The translations under genes and the position numbers were made by a program. Below the pieces are notes generated by a model. That model was not told the DNA's origin, searched no databases, and was given only the letters and a program-made list of their open reading frames with translations. A stretch of DNA of 64,000 nucleotides from Collinsella sp. OM04-5 (GTDB taxonomy: Bacteria > Actinomycetota > Coriobacteriia > Coriobacteriales > Coriobacteriaceae), in the NCBI RefSeq assembly GCF_003439125.1, contig NZ_QSUU01000014.1, positions 13,511 through 77,510 of the forward strand, in the 5' to 3' direction. Positions 26,419 to 34,887 of this stretch are shown piece after piece. How positions within the stretch are numbered: the stretch's first letter is position 1; each line of letters opens with the position of its first letter.

Positions 26419-27411
26419 ATGAGCAAGAACCTCTCCCAGCAGGTCGTTCTCGACCGCCGCGGCTTCGTTGCCGCCACCTTCGCAACCGTCGCCGGCCTTG
26501 GTCTTGCCGGCTGCTCCGACACCAGTGCCGAGGCCGACAAGGGTTCCGCCGGTTCCTCCAAGAGCTCCGAGGATACCGAGGTTTCCGCCACGCTCGACGC
26601 CAAGGCATTCGACAAGCTCGTCAACGACGGCCCCAAGGCCGATGATGACGCCATCGCCGCCAGCACCTGGGCTACGGCCGTCAAGGCTGCCGGCGTCTTT
26701 ACGATCGGTGGCGTCCAGACCTCCACGCTCTTCTCCCTCCTCAACGAGAAGGACGGTCAGACCCGCGGCTTCGACGCCGGTATCGCACAGCTCCTGTCCA
26801 ACTACATTCTGGGCGAGAACAAGGTCGAGATCACCCAGGTGACCTCGGACACGCGCGAGTCCGTCCTGCAGAACGGCCAGGTCGACGCTGTCTTTGCCAC
26901 CTACACCATCACTGACGAGCGCAAGAAGCTCGTCTCCTTCGCCGGTCCCTACTACTACACCCAGCAGGCCATCCTGGTGCTCGCCGACAACGACGACATC
27001 AAGAGCGTCGACGACCTGGCCGACAAGAACGTCGCCGTCCAGTCCGGCTCCAACGGCCCCGCCATCCTGGAGGAGTTCGCCCCCAAGGCCAGCCAACAGG
27101 AGTTCAAGACCGACGAGGAGGCCCGCCAGGCACTTCAGCAGGGCCGCGTTGACGCCTACGTCATCGACAACAACATGCAGCAGAGCGCCCTGGTCCGCGA
27201 GCCCGGTAAGTACAAGATTGCCGGCAAGCCCTTCGGCAGCAAGGAGCCCTATGGCATTGGCCTGCCACTCGATTCCGACGGTGTCGCCTTTGTCAACGAC
27301 TTCCTTAAGAAGATCGAGGATGACGGCACCTGGACCGAGCTGTGGCAGATCTGCATTGGCGACCGTACGGGCGACACCAATGTTCCCGAGCTGCCCGAGA
27401 TCGGCGCCTAG
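26419..27411 (+). CDS. Polar amino acid ABC transporter substrate-binding lipoprotein
   Basis: A 330-residue extracytoplasmic solute-binding protein (SBP_bac_3 family) that captures a polar amino acid for the permeases encoded next to it. Residues 12-32 combine a twin-arginine-like DRRGFVAATF with the lipobox LAGC, so it should be lipidated (client of Lgt at 655). A Ser/Asp/Lys-rich linker precedes the bilobal domain, with GFDAGIAQLL, DAVFATYTITDERKK and VAVQSGSNG typical of glutamate/glutamine-type binders. The ribosome site is GAAAGG before ATG 26419. A hairpin behind the gene probably lowers read-through into the permease genes. Confidence 0.92.
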   Translation: MSKNLSQQVVLDRRGFVAATFATVAGLGLAGCSDTSAEADKGSAGSSKSSEDTEVSATLDAKAFDKLVNDGPKADDDAIAASTWATAVKAAGVFTIGGVQTSTLFSLLNEKDGQTRGFDAGIAQLLSNYILGENKVEITQVTSDTRESVLQNGQVDAVFATYTITDERKKLVSFAGPYYYTQQAILVLADNDDIKSVDDLADKNVAVQSGSNGPAILEEFAPKASQQEFKTDEEARQALQQGRVDAYVIDNNMQQSALVREPGKYKIAGKPFGSKEPYGIGLPLDSDGVAFVNDFLKKIEDDGTWTELWQICIGDRTGDTNVPELPEIGA

Positions 27412-27499
27412 GCAGCGAGCCTAGTAACGGCCGCTACGAAACCATACGGAAACGCACGATGCGCTTTATTGCGCTAAACTGTTTCCTCACTGAGTTGTC

Positions 27500-27531
27500 G
27501 GGGCTTCCGTACACACGGGAGCCCCTTTCCT
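27500..27531 (+). terminator. Partial terminator / intercistronic hairpin
   Basis: GGGGCTTCCGT pairs with ACGGGAGCCCC and is followed by TTTCC, between the binding-protein and permease genes. It would allow more binding protein than permease to be made. Confidence 0.7.
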
Positions 27532-27549
27532 TACCGGCGGGAGGTCCGC

Positions 27550-28209
27550 ATGAGTCTCTCCGAGCTCTGGTCGCTCTATGGCCAGAACTATATCGACGCG
27601 CTGCTAGCAACCTGGGGCATGACGCTTGAGTCGTTTGCCATCGCCATGGTGCTGGCCGTCGCCGTCACCGTGATGCGCGTGTCGCCGCTCAAGCCGCTGC
27701 GCGTCTTTGGCGACCTGTATGTCCAGGTCTTCCGTAACATCCCCGGCATCGCGCTGCTCATTATCGTCGTCTATGCGCTGCCCCCGCTCAAGGTCGTCCT
27801 GCCCTACCGCACCTGCGTCATCGTCGCCACGGTGTTGCTGGGCTCGGCCTTTGGCTCCGAGAACTTTATGAGCGGCATCAACACCGTCGGCGTCGGTCAG
27901 GTAGAAGCCGCCCGTTCGCTCGGCATGAGCTTCAACCGTATCCTCGCCAAGATCGTGATTCCGCAGGCGCTGCGCTCGAGCGTGCTGCCCATGACCAACC
28001 TCTTTATCGCCGTCATGCTCACCACCGCGCTCGGCAGTCAGGTACCGCTTAAACCGCAGGAGCTCACCGGCGTGGTGAGCTACATCAACACGCGCTCGCT
28101 CGGCGGCGTCGCCGCGTTCTTTATCTCGGCGCTTGGCTACCTGGGCACGGCCTTTGTGGTGAGCCACATTGGCAACTACATCGATAAGAAGGTGAGGATC
28201 CTCCGATGA
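27550..28209 (+). CDS. Amino acid ABC transporter permease (HisM/GlnP family)
   Basis: A 219-residue inner-membrane permease with about five spans. The ABC coupling loop is seen in VGVGQVEAARSLGMSFNRIL, the EAA-type motif that docks on the ATPase. GGGAGG lies seven bases before ATG 27550. Its stop overlaps the start of the second permease by 4 bases (ATGA), so the two are translated together and should form a heterodimer with the ATPase at 29076. Confidence 0.93.
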   Translation: MSLSELWSLYGQNYIDALLATWGMTLESFAIAMVLAVAVTVMRVSPLKPLRVFGDLYVQVFRNIPGIALLIIVVYALPPLKVVLPYRTCVIVATVLLGSAFGSENFMSGINTVGVGQVEAARSLGMSFNRILAKIVIPQALRSSVLPMTNLFIAVMLTTALGSQVPLKPQELTGVVSYINTRSLGGVAAFFISALGYLGTAFVVSHIGNYIDKKVRILR

Positions 28210-29039
28210 GTAAACATTCCTCCCCTGCACTTACCATGCGCGATGCGCTCTACGAGGCTCCCGGCCCCAAGATGCGCGCCAAGATTCGCGTCGGCACCGC
28301 CATCTCACTTGTTGCCGTGGCCGCGCTCATCGCTCTGGTACTGCAGCGCTTTTACGTGACCGGCCAGCTTTCGGTCCATTACTGGTACTTCTTTACGCAC
28401 CTCACCACCTGGAAGTTCCTGCTTGCCGGTTTTGAGGGCACCGTTAAAGTCGCACTCACCGCCGGCGTCATTGCGCTGGTACTGGGCTTAGCCCTTATGC
28501 TCGGCCGCACCAGCGACATTAAGCCGCTGCAGCTGGTCTGCCGCGTGCTCACCGATTTCTTCCGTGGCGTGCCGAGCCTTCTGTTCATCTACTTCTTCTT
28601 TTTGGTGCTGCCCCAGTACAAGATCGCACTGCCGTCGTTTTGGATGCTCACGCTTCCCGTCGCGCTCGCTGCGGCCGGCGTACTGGCCGAGATCTTCCGT
28701 GCCGGCGTCAATGCCGTGCCGCGCGGCCAGGTCGAGGCCGCCCAGGCGCTCGGTCTCTCCAAGGCTAAAATCACCTTTAAAATCGTGCTGCCGCAGGCCA
28801 TTCGGTTTATCATTCCGTCGTTGATTTCGCAGCTTGTGGTCGTCGTCAAAGACACCACCGTCGCCTACGTGGTGAGCTACCCCGACCTTATGCAAAACGC
28901 CCGCGTGCTCATTACCAACTACGACGCCCTCGTGTCGGTCTACCTAGTGATCGCGGTCATCTATATCCTCATCAACGTCGCAATCAACAAGGCCGCTGTC
29001 TACGTTTCGCGCAAGACCGGCGCGACCATCATTCGCTAA
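28206..29039 (+). CDS. Amino acid ABC transporter permease, second subunit
   Basis: A 277-residue permease of the same family with a longer N-terminal segment. The cytoplasmic coupling motif is VPRGQVEAAQALGLSKAKIT, followed by VLPQAIRFIIPSLISQLVVV and then KDTTVAYVV. It begins inside the stop codon of the first permease. It completes the membrane channel; substrate choice lies mainly with the binding protein. The ATPase gene follows 36 bases downstream behind AAGGAG. Confidence 0.93.
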   Translation: MSKHSSPALTMRDALYEAPGPKMRAKIRVGTAISLVAVAALIALVLQRFYVTGQLSVHYWYFFTHLTTWKFLLAGFEGTVKVALTAGVIALVLGLALMLGRTSDIKPLQLVCRVLTDFFRGVPSLLFIYFFFLVLPQYKIALPSFWMLTLPVALAAAGVLAEIFRAGVNAVPRGQVEAAQALGLSKAKITFKIVLPQAIRFIIPSLISQLVVVVKDTTVAYVVSYPDLMQNARVLITNYDALVSVYLVIAVIYILINVAINKAAVYVSRKTGATIIR

Positions 29040-29075
29040 CGATTTACCATTTCGAGTCATAAGGAGCCGAGCACC

Positions 29076-29840
<765 letters not shown>

Positions 29841-29927
29841 CCAGCCACCCCGTGGGACAAATCCATTGAAAGTGTTGTCCTACGTCTCTCATGCGCCCTG
29901 TCACCTTTAGATTCGAAAGCAACACCT

Positions 29928-30737
29928 ATGATCGGAACTCGCACTTCATCGTCCTACACCCCACATGTCGACGTCGCCCCCACCGACCGCCCACTCATCC
30001 TCGTCGCACCACGCTGGGAAGAGGCAAAGCCGTTTTTAAGCGAGATGCTCTCCCCCAATGAGGAAATCGCAAGCGTCTTTGTCGACGCCATCCTTGCCGC
30101 CGGCGGCCTGCCGCTGCAGATGTCCATCACCGAGGACATTGAGGTCATCCGTCATTACGTCGATATCGCCGACGGCATCGCCATTCCCGGCGGCCCCGAT
30201 GTCAACCCCAAACGTTGGGGCGATGATCGACCCTACGACCCCACCCTCTGCTGCGAGATCCGCGATAGCTTTGAGTTTAAGCTGGTCGGCGAGGTACTCC
30301 GCGCCAAAAAGCCGCTCTTTACCACCTGCCGCGGCACGCAGTTGCTCAATGTCGCCACTGGCGGCACCCTGTGCATGGACGTGCCGAGCCTGGGCGCTCG
30401 CGAGGGCCGCACGCAGTGGCGCCATACCCACGTGCTCAACGACCCCGTGCATCCCGTCGAGGTCGTGCCGGGCTCGCTGTTGGAGCGCGCGCTTGGCGGG
30501 CACAGGCTGATCCAGACCAACTCCGCACACCACTGCTGCGTCGATCATCTGGGTAAGAGCACGCGTTTGGTCGCCAAGGCAACCGACGGCGTTCCCGAGT
30601 GCATCGAGGTCGAAGGCCAGCCATTCTGCTTGGGCGTGCAATGGCACCCTGAGTACACGTGGAAGACGCTCGAAACCGACTTTAACCTGTGGAAGTCGTT
30701 TGTCGAAGCAGCGGCCAAGGTAAAGCAGGCCCGCTAG
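29928..30737 (+). CDS. Gamma-glutamyl-gamma-aminobutyrate hydrolase family (peptidase C26)
   Basis: A 269-residue class I glutamine amidotransferase-like hydrolase of the PuuD/C26 family, which cleaves gamma-glutamyl bonds. The nucleophile cysteine is in FTTCRGTQLLNV (residue 133), with the histidine in GVQWHPEYTW near the C terminus. The oxyanion segment IPGGPDVNP and HHCCVDHLG are also typical. Start ATG 29928 has only a weak ribosome site. It lies just after the amino acid uptake operon, so imported gamma-glutamyl compounds or glutamate are plausible substrates, but that is inference. A GC-rich hairpin at 30773 closes it. Confidence 0.88.
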   Translation: MIGTRTSSSYTPHVDVAPTDRPLILVAPRWEEAKPFLSEMLSPNEEIASVFVDAILAAGGLPLQMSITEDIEVIRHYVDIADGIAIPGGPDVNPKRWGDDRPYDPTLCCEIRDSFEFKLVGEVLRAKKPLFTTCRGTQLLNVATGGTLCMDVPSLGAREGRTQWRHTHVLNDPVHPVEVVPGSLLERALGGHRLIQTNSAHHCCVDHLGKSTRLVAKATDGVPECIEVEGQPFCLGVQWHPEYTWKTLETDFNLWKSFVEAAAKVKQAR

Positions 30738-30772
30738 CTCGCGAACCACTCAGGTTAAAGCCTCCTAAGCCA

Positions 30773-30809
30773 GGGGGGGGGCGGACACCAGCTACGGTGC
30801 CCGCCCCCT
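30773..30809 (+). terminator. Hairpin after the C26 hydrolase gene
   Basis: GGGGGCGGACACC pairs with GGTGCCCGCCCCC around AGCTAC, with one mismatch. Only a weak T stretch (TGTATTTG) follows. The 5' side is a run of nine Gs, so the stem length may vary. Confidence 0.7.
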
Positions 30810-30848
30810 GTATTTGATATGCTCGGTATGATTATCCCTCGCAAACAA

Positions 30849-31667
30849 TCAGAGAAATCTCGACCGCAATCGGTCGACAGTAAAGCAAATGGCAACAACG
30901 CTTGCTACGTTTATGAGACAGTCAATTAAAATCGAAATGCATTGACCATTCCCCAACGGGGTCACGCCGCAAATCCACATGAGCATCGAGGCTGGAAGCG
31001 GAAGCATGGAATTGGCCCCGATCTGTATGTAGATCGCTACGACGTTGACAAGCAACAGCATGCCAATCGGACCGAAGCCGGACCCAAAATAGGAAACAAC
31101 GATTACGCAAGAAACCACGTATGCAAGGCAGGCAGCGGCAGCAAGAACAAGTCGATAGCAAAATACATGCAAGTTGAAATACTGCTGAGCATCCAAAACG
31201 ATCGCGCAGTTAAGACAGTACAAAACGACACTCGTCAGGATAAACGCGCCCAAAAGGGCAAAAGAAGACAGCACCACTCGCGCAACGATAGCGCACACAC
31301 GCTTCCCTCCCCGAGCCTCCGACAGCCCCCACGGTTCCTCAATAAAGTCCGAACTGACAAAGCGCGGCACAATGCAAGCCGCGATGAACGGAAAGAACAA
31401 TGCATGAGCCAACGGAGCCACGTTGAACAGCAGGCCGCGAAAAACCTCTGCATTACCAAATAGAAGGGCATCCTCTGCCGATAGCCGAAGCGTCGGGTCT
31501 GGGAAAAAGCCCAAGAAGCTGTTCTCACGGAGGCTACAGAACCACATCGGGAAAGAATTAAGCTGCAATACCACCATGCACGCATAAATTACCAGGATTA
31601 AGGCGTACGCCCATTTGCTCACATGCTTCAATTCTGACTGGAGAAGTCTTTTAATCTGACGAGCCAT
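30849..31667 (-). CDS. ABC-2 type permease subunit (antimicrobial/peptide export type)
   Basis: A 272-residue membrane protein with six hydrophobic segments and a large N-terminal extracytoplasmic loop (residues 35-85). The start MARQIKRLLQSELKHVSKWA and overall layout resemble the permeases of BcrAB/lantibiotic-immunity (LanEG) transporters. ATG 31667 follows GGGGGTG and overlaps the previous gene. It forms an operon with the second permease and the ATPase upstream. Function as self-protection or peptide export is inferred from family style only. Confidence 0.75.
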   Translation of the reverse strand: MARQIKRLLQSELKHVSKWAYALILVIYACMVVLQLNSFPMWFCSLRENSFLGFFPDPTLRLSAEDALLFGNAEVFRGLLFNVAPLAHALFFPFIAACIVPRFVSSDFIEEPWGLSEARGGKRVCAIVARVVLSSFALLGAFILTSVVLYCLNCAIVLDAQQYFNLHVFCYRLVLAAAACLAYVVSCVIVVSYFGSGFGPIGMLLLVNVVAIYIQIGANSMLPLPASMLMWICGVTPLGNGQCISILIDCLINVASVVAICFTVDRLRSRFL

Positions 31668-32475
31668 TGAGCACACCCCCAGCGCGAAAGCTCAAGAGAG
31701 CGTAAATCAATACCGATAGACAGCTGGCTGCCACGCCATATCCCAGAAGCGTCAGCTGCCCCATATCGCTATACCCAAGGGCACATCCGACTCCAAGGTA
31801 CGGCCCCGGAAGGAAGAAGATCCATCGCAAGGATGGTATAGGTGCCTGAAGGAAGGCTCCGTAGAGCGTCAAGCTCATGACAAATCCGACTATCACCACG
31901 GCCCCACTCAATACAGCGCTGCCCGTTATCCGATAGATGGTCACCGTCTCCAGCGCAACCGATATCACCAATACGGCGTTGACTATCATTGCAGGCAAAA
32001 ATACAGTTAGTATGTTGTGCGAGTAGTTATGCCCTCCACGTATTATGGCTATTGCAAAAAGAAGAAGGCAAAGCGCGCTATACGCTGCGCCAATTATTAA
32101 AGCAGACGAAAATGCATGGGCTAGAGCCCCATAAAAGCGGTTGAGACCTCTTGCCGAAGAAATTCGGTGCCCCTCTTTATAGCCATGCTCCTGTAAAAGC
32201 ACCAAACAAACGATGAGTGGAACGAACAGGGATGTACCGGCAAAAGCGCTGCGCGCAAGGGACTCATCAGGCGCAGAAGGATCGATTGCATTCCAGAGGA
32301 AACCAATATCCTCCCCACAAACGCCATAGCCAAAGGCGAGCAACGTTGTTCCGTTTTTTAGAAAGATGCCGAAGAGAAGGCCGAACGCCAGCATAAGCGC
32401 AAGACCAAACTTCGCCGGAAATATCCTGTGCAAACGCATCATATCTGCCTTTATGGGATGGATCGCCCGCTTCAT
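31651..32475 (-). CDS. ABC-2 type permease subunit
   Basis: A 274-residue membrane protein with six spans and a first extracytoplasmic loop containing VCGEDIGFLWNAIDPSAPDE. Size and layout match its neighbour, suggesting a heterodimeric permease of the LanE/LanG or BcrB type. Start ATG 32475 overlaps the ATPase stop by four bases, and its own end overlaps the next permease by 17 bases. Tight coupling supports a three-subunit transporter. Confidence 0.75.
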   Translation of the reverse strand: MKRAIHPIKADMMRLHRIFPAKFGLALMLAFGLLFGIFLKNGTTLLAFGYGVCGEDIGFLWNAIDPSAPDESLARSAFAGTSLFVPLIVCLVLLQEHGYKEGHRISSARGLNRFYGALAHAFSSALIIGAAYSALCLLLFAIAIIRGGHNYSHNILTVFLPAMIVNAVLVISVALETVTIYRITGSAVLSGAVVIVGFVMSLTLYGAFLQAPIPSLRWIFFLPGPYLGVGCALGYSDMGQLTLLGYGVAASCLSVLIYALLSFRAGGVLNGSSD

Positions 32476-33197
32476 AGCGAGACCGCCTTCATCAAGCGCC
32501 TGTAATACTCTTTTAGGGATGGCGCCTCATCCCTTATGACGTCCATCGATTCCTTTTTTAGCAGTTCACCGTCATGAAGAAACAGGCAGCTTGTTGCAAC
32601 CGATGCCAGCTCATCCAAGTCGTGGCTAGAGATAAGCATGGTTTTGCCCTGCTCCCGATTCAATCGACCGATAAGGGCCCATATACTCTCGATGCCCAAC
32701 GGATCCAATCCATTTGCCGGCTCATCGAAAATTAGTACGTCGGTGTCGCCCAATAAAGCCGTAGCTATATCCAGTCGCCGTTTCATTCCCAGAGAAAAAC
32801 TGCTCACGCTCTTTTTCTCATCGACGTCCAGCCCGACTAGGCCCAAGACGCGAGGAACCTCACGTTTCTCATCGAGTCCCCATTCCGCACATCGGATCCG
32901 AAGATTCTCAGCCGCACTGAGGGATTGGTATGCTCCGCAGGAATCTGGCACATAGCCGACACGCGTCCGCATCAAGCTCAGCTCTTTTTTCGACTTGCCT
33001 CCAAAGAGCTCCACGCTCCCCGACGATGGCTCACAGAGGCCCAGCACTATTTTAATAAGCGTGCTTTTGCCCGCCCCGTTTGCACCAACAAGGGCGCAAA
33101 GCTCAGACTGATCCACCTCGAAGGAAACGTCATGCAAAACGCGGCGCCTCCCATAGCGCTTTGACACCCTTGATAGCCTTATCGTCGATGCGTTCAT
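32472..33197 (-). CDS. ABC transporter ATP-binding protein (BcrA/LanF type)
   Basis: A 241-residue ATPase with Walker A GANGAGKST, signature FSLGMKRR, Walker B VLIFDEPANGLDP and switch SSHDLDEL. The FSLGMKRRLDIA signature and PANGLDP are typical of the bacitracin-resistance and lantibiotic-immunity ATPase group. Start ATG 33197 is chosen for GGGAGGCCA just upstream; a start 12 codons earlier lacks a site. It leads the operon with two permeases. Promoter-region TATCGTT motifs shared with the XRE/DUF2975 genes suggest common control. Confidence 0.88.
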   Translation of the reverse strand: MNASTIRLSRVSKRYGRRRVLHDVSFEVDQSELCALVGANGAGKSTLIKIVLGLCEPSSGSVELFGGKSKKELSLMRTRVGYVPDSCGAYQSLSAAENLRIRCAEWGLDEKREVPRVLGLVGLDVDEKKSVSSFSLGMKRRLDIATALLGDTDVLIFDEPANGLDPLGIESIWALIGRLNREQGKTMLISSHDLDELASVATSCLFLHDGELLKKESMDVIRDEAPSLKEYYRRLMKAVSL

Positions 33198-33318
33198 TGG
33201 CCTCCCGTTCCGCTTGATAGCAAAACCGCTCATATCGTTCCTTCTTTACTTTATCGTTTTCCATAGTTGTTATTGTTTTTCGATAACTCATATTTGCCAA
33301 GATAATCTAAAAGAAAGA

Positions 33319-33337
33319 ACCCGTGTTAGACACGGGT
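33319..33337 (-). terminator. Terminator of the XRE regulator gene
   Basis: ACCCGTGT and ACACGGGT form a short stem with a 3-base loop; TTCTTTCTTTT follows on the minus strand. Confidence 0.75.
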
Positions 33338-33377
33338 CCCTTCACGCTGATATTTCGTTTTAGTTGTTCGCCTTAAG

Positions 33378-33707
33378 CTACTCGTCGCTCAAATCGACAG
33401 CAAAGACTGATGTCGGAAGCGACGCCTCATTGCCTCCGCCGTCCCGCATCTGCCTCACAACGTTTTTTGCACGCTCAACAATAAGCTCCTCAAGCTCTTT
33501 CTCACTCACGCGCTGAATAATATCTCCCGGTTGACAATCAAGCTCATCACAGATATCGAGGAGCGTCTTTAGGCGAATAGCTTTTATCTTTCCGTTTCTA
33601 AGCTTTGAAATATTAGCCGGAGTATGCCCCGTCGCCCGAATCAGATCAGCACTGGTCTTTCCGGTCTTAAGCAGCTGCGTCTCAAGCTCGATGATGAGAT
33701 AGCTCAT
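33378..33707 (-). CDS. XRE-family helix-turn-helix regulator
   Basis: A 109-residue small regulator with a Cro/C1-type helix-turn-helix over residues 8-62 (SADLIRATGHTPANISKLRN and LLDICDELDCQPGDIIQ). The DNA-binding domain is of the YozG type that usually accompanies DUF2975 membrane proteins, as here: the DUF2975 gene lies immediately upstream, nine bases away. The C-terminal 35 residues are unconserved. It probably regulates its own operon and perhaps the ABC exporter downstream. Confidence 0.88.
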   Translation of the reverse strand: MSYLIIELETQLLKTGKTSADLIRATGHTPANISKLRNGKIKAIRLKTLLDICDELDCQPGDIIQRVSEKELEELIVERAKNVVRQMRDGGGNEASLPTSVFAVDLSDE

Positions 33708-33715
33708 GTTTCCTC

Positions 33716-34276
33716 CTACACAAGCTCGTCAGACTGCTCTTGGAGCAGCGAGGCATAACTCCAGATCGCCGAGATAAATAAACAGACAACTGCGCCGATA
33801 AACGACCCCGCATCAAAGGTAGCGCCTTGGCAAATCTCAATAACGAAGGAATGAGGCACGATGTAAAGCTCCAGTCCGCCAATGGTGAGATTGACCGATC
33901 CATAGGCACCAACAAGCGAAACCGCGGCGTTAACAGCAAAGGCAAGCGCGAGAACACGGATAAGCCGCACATGCGTCTTGGTAAAGGGCGAGACGCCTCG
34001 CGAGATGTTACGGCTGATCCCGCACAGAACGACAAGCGAAATACCCATAACAAGCGCCATGCACAGTCCGCTTGGGATAACGATGCACCCGCCATCGAGA
34101 AGCGTCACGACACCGAAAGAATCGACAGAAGCAACGTTTGCAACCGCATACCAGATCACGTAAACAACCAACGCGGCAAAAGCGACGAGCATCCCTGCAA
34201 AAACGGCTGCCATGCAAAAACCGAGCTTCCTGATATTTTCGCCCGCCTTGGCCATACGCTGAACGCTGTTGGACAT
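33716..34276 (-). CDS. DUF2975 domain membrane protein
   Basis: A 186-residue protein with four membrane spans in the DUF2975 pattern; the short segment FTKTHVRLIRVLALAF between spans 2 and 3 is characteristic. Such proteins sit beside a small XRE regulator and are thought to sense membrane state or hold the regulator, but no biochemical role is established to my knowledge. Start ATG 34276 is preceded by GAGGGTGAG. It is first gene of the pair with the regulator at 33378. Confidence 0.8.
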   Translation of the reverse strand: MSNSVQRMAKAGENIRKLGFCMAAVFAGMLVAFAALVVYVIWYAVANVASVDSFGVVTLLDGGCIVIPSGLCMALVMGISLVVLCGISRNISRGVSPFTKTHVRLIRVLALAFAVNAAVSLVGAYGSVNLTIGGLELYIVPHSFVIEICQGATFDAGSFIGAVVCLFISAIWSYASLLQEQSDELV

Positions 34277-34418
34277 ACACTCACCCTCATCGACTCTATC
34301 GTTATTCGAACGGTTTATCGAACAACGATATGGATTGCATGCGGAAAGCCCCGACAGTGTGCATAGGCAATTCACTAATCAGAAGAGGTGAGCGTGGATT
34401 TTTGGACACGTATCGAAC

Positions 34419-34482
34419 GAGCGTGGATAATCTCCCACTTTGAGGCCGCCACCGGGCCTAAAACGGGAGATTATCCACGCTC
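34419..34482. repeat. 18-bp inverted repeat
   Basis: GAGCGTGGATAATCTCCC (34419-34436) and its exact complement (34465-34482) enclose a loop with a smaller GGCC-based stem. GAGCGTGGAT occurs once more at 34390, 29 bases before the left arm. It lies between the DUF2975 promoter and the Hpt gene end. Confidence 0.8.
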
Positions 34483-34506
34483 ATAGTCATCAAGGCTCAC
34501 AGCCTC

Positions 34507-34863
34507 TTACTCGGCCGCCTCGCGCAGAGCCGACATCGTAGCCGCATATTGCTGCTGCAACGCATGCATCCCCTCGCGGGCGCCGTCAACGGCATCAGCG
34601 CCGCGCAGCGCTTCGGTTACCACGACCGCCGGCTCGTACAGATTATCGAATCCCAGGTTCTGGCTCACGCCCTTGAGCGTGTGCGCTGCCATAAACGCAC
34701 TCTCGGCGTCTCCTGCCGCCATGGCAGCCTCCAGCTTGTCCATGCTCTCGTCATCCAAAAACTTGAGGGCAAAGCGGGCAAGCATTTCCCCGCCCATCAG
34801 CCGAGCGCACGCGTCGTCATAATTAGCGCCGATCTTCTCATACGCCTCACGCATGGAAATCAT
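34507..34863 (-). CDS. Histidine phosphotransfer (Hpt) domain protein
   Basis: A 118-residue stand-alone Hpt protein. The phosphorylatable histidine is in AAHTLKGVSQNLGF at residue 60, in the correct context for a four-helix Hpt bundle. It passes phosphate between response-regulator domains in a phosphorelay. It follows the REC-containing signalling gene by 24 bases on the same strand, so that protein is the likely partner. No histidine kinase gene is in the window. Confidence 0.9.
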   Translation of the reverse strand: MISMREAYEKIGANYDDACARLMGGEMLARFALKFLDDESMDKLEAAMAAGDAESAFMAAHTLKGVSQNLGFDNLYEPAVVVTEALRGADAVDGAREGMHALQQQYAATMSALREAAE

Positions 34864-34887
34864 GGATTAAAAACTCCTTTGGTCAAA

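Noticed and set aside
30773..30781. G9 tract as a phase-variation switch
   Set aside because: It lies after the stop codon of the hydrolase gene within a terminator-like hairpin, so length changes would not alter a reading frame.
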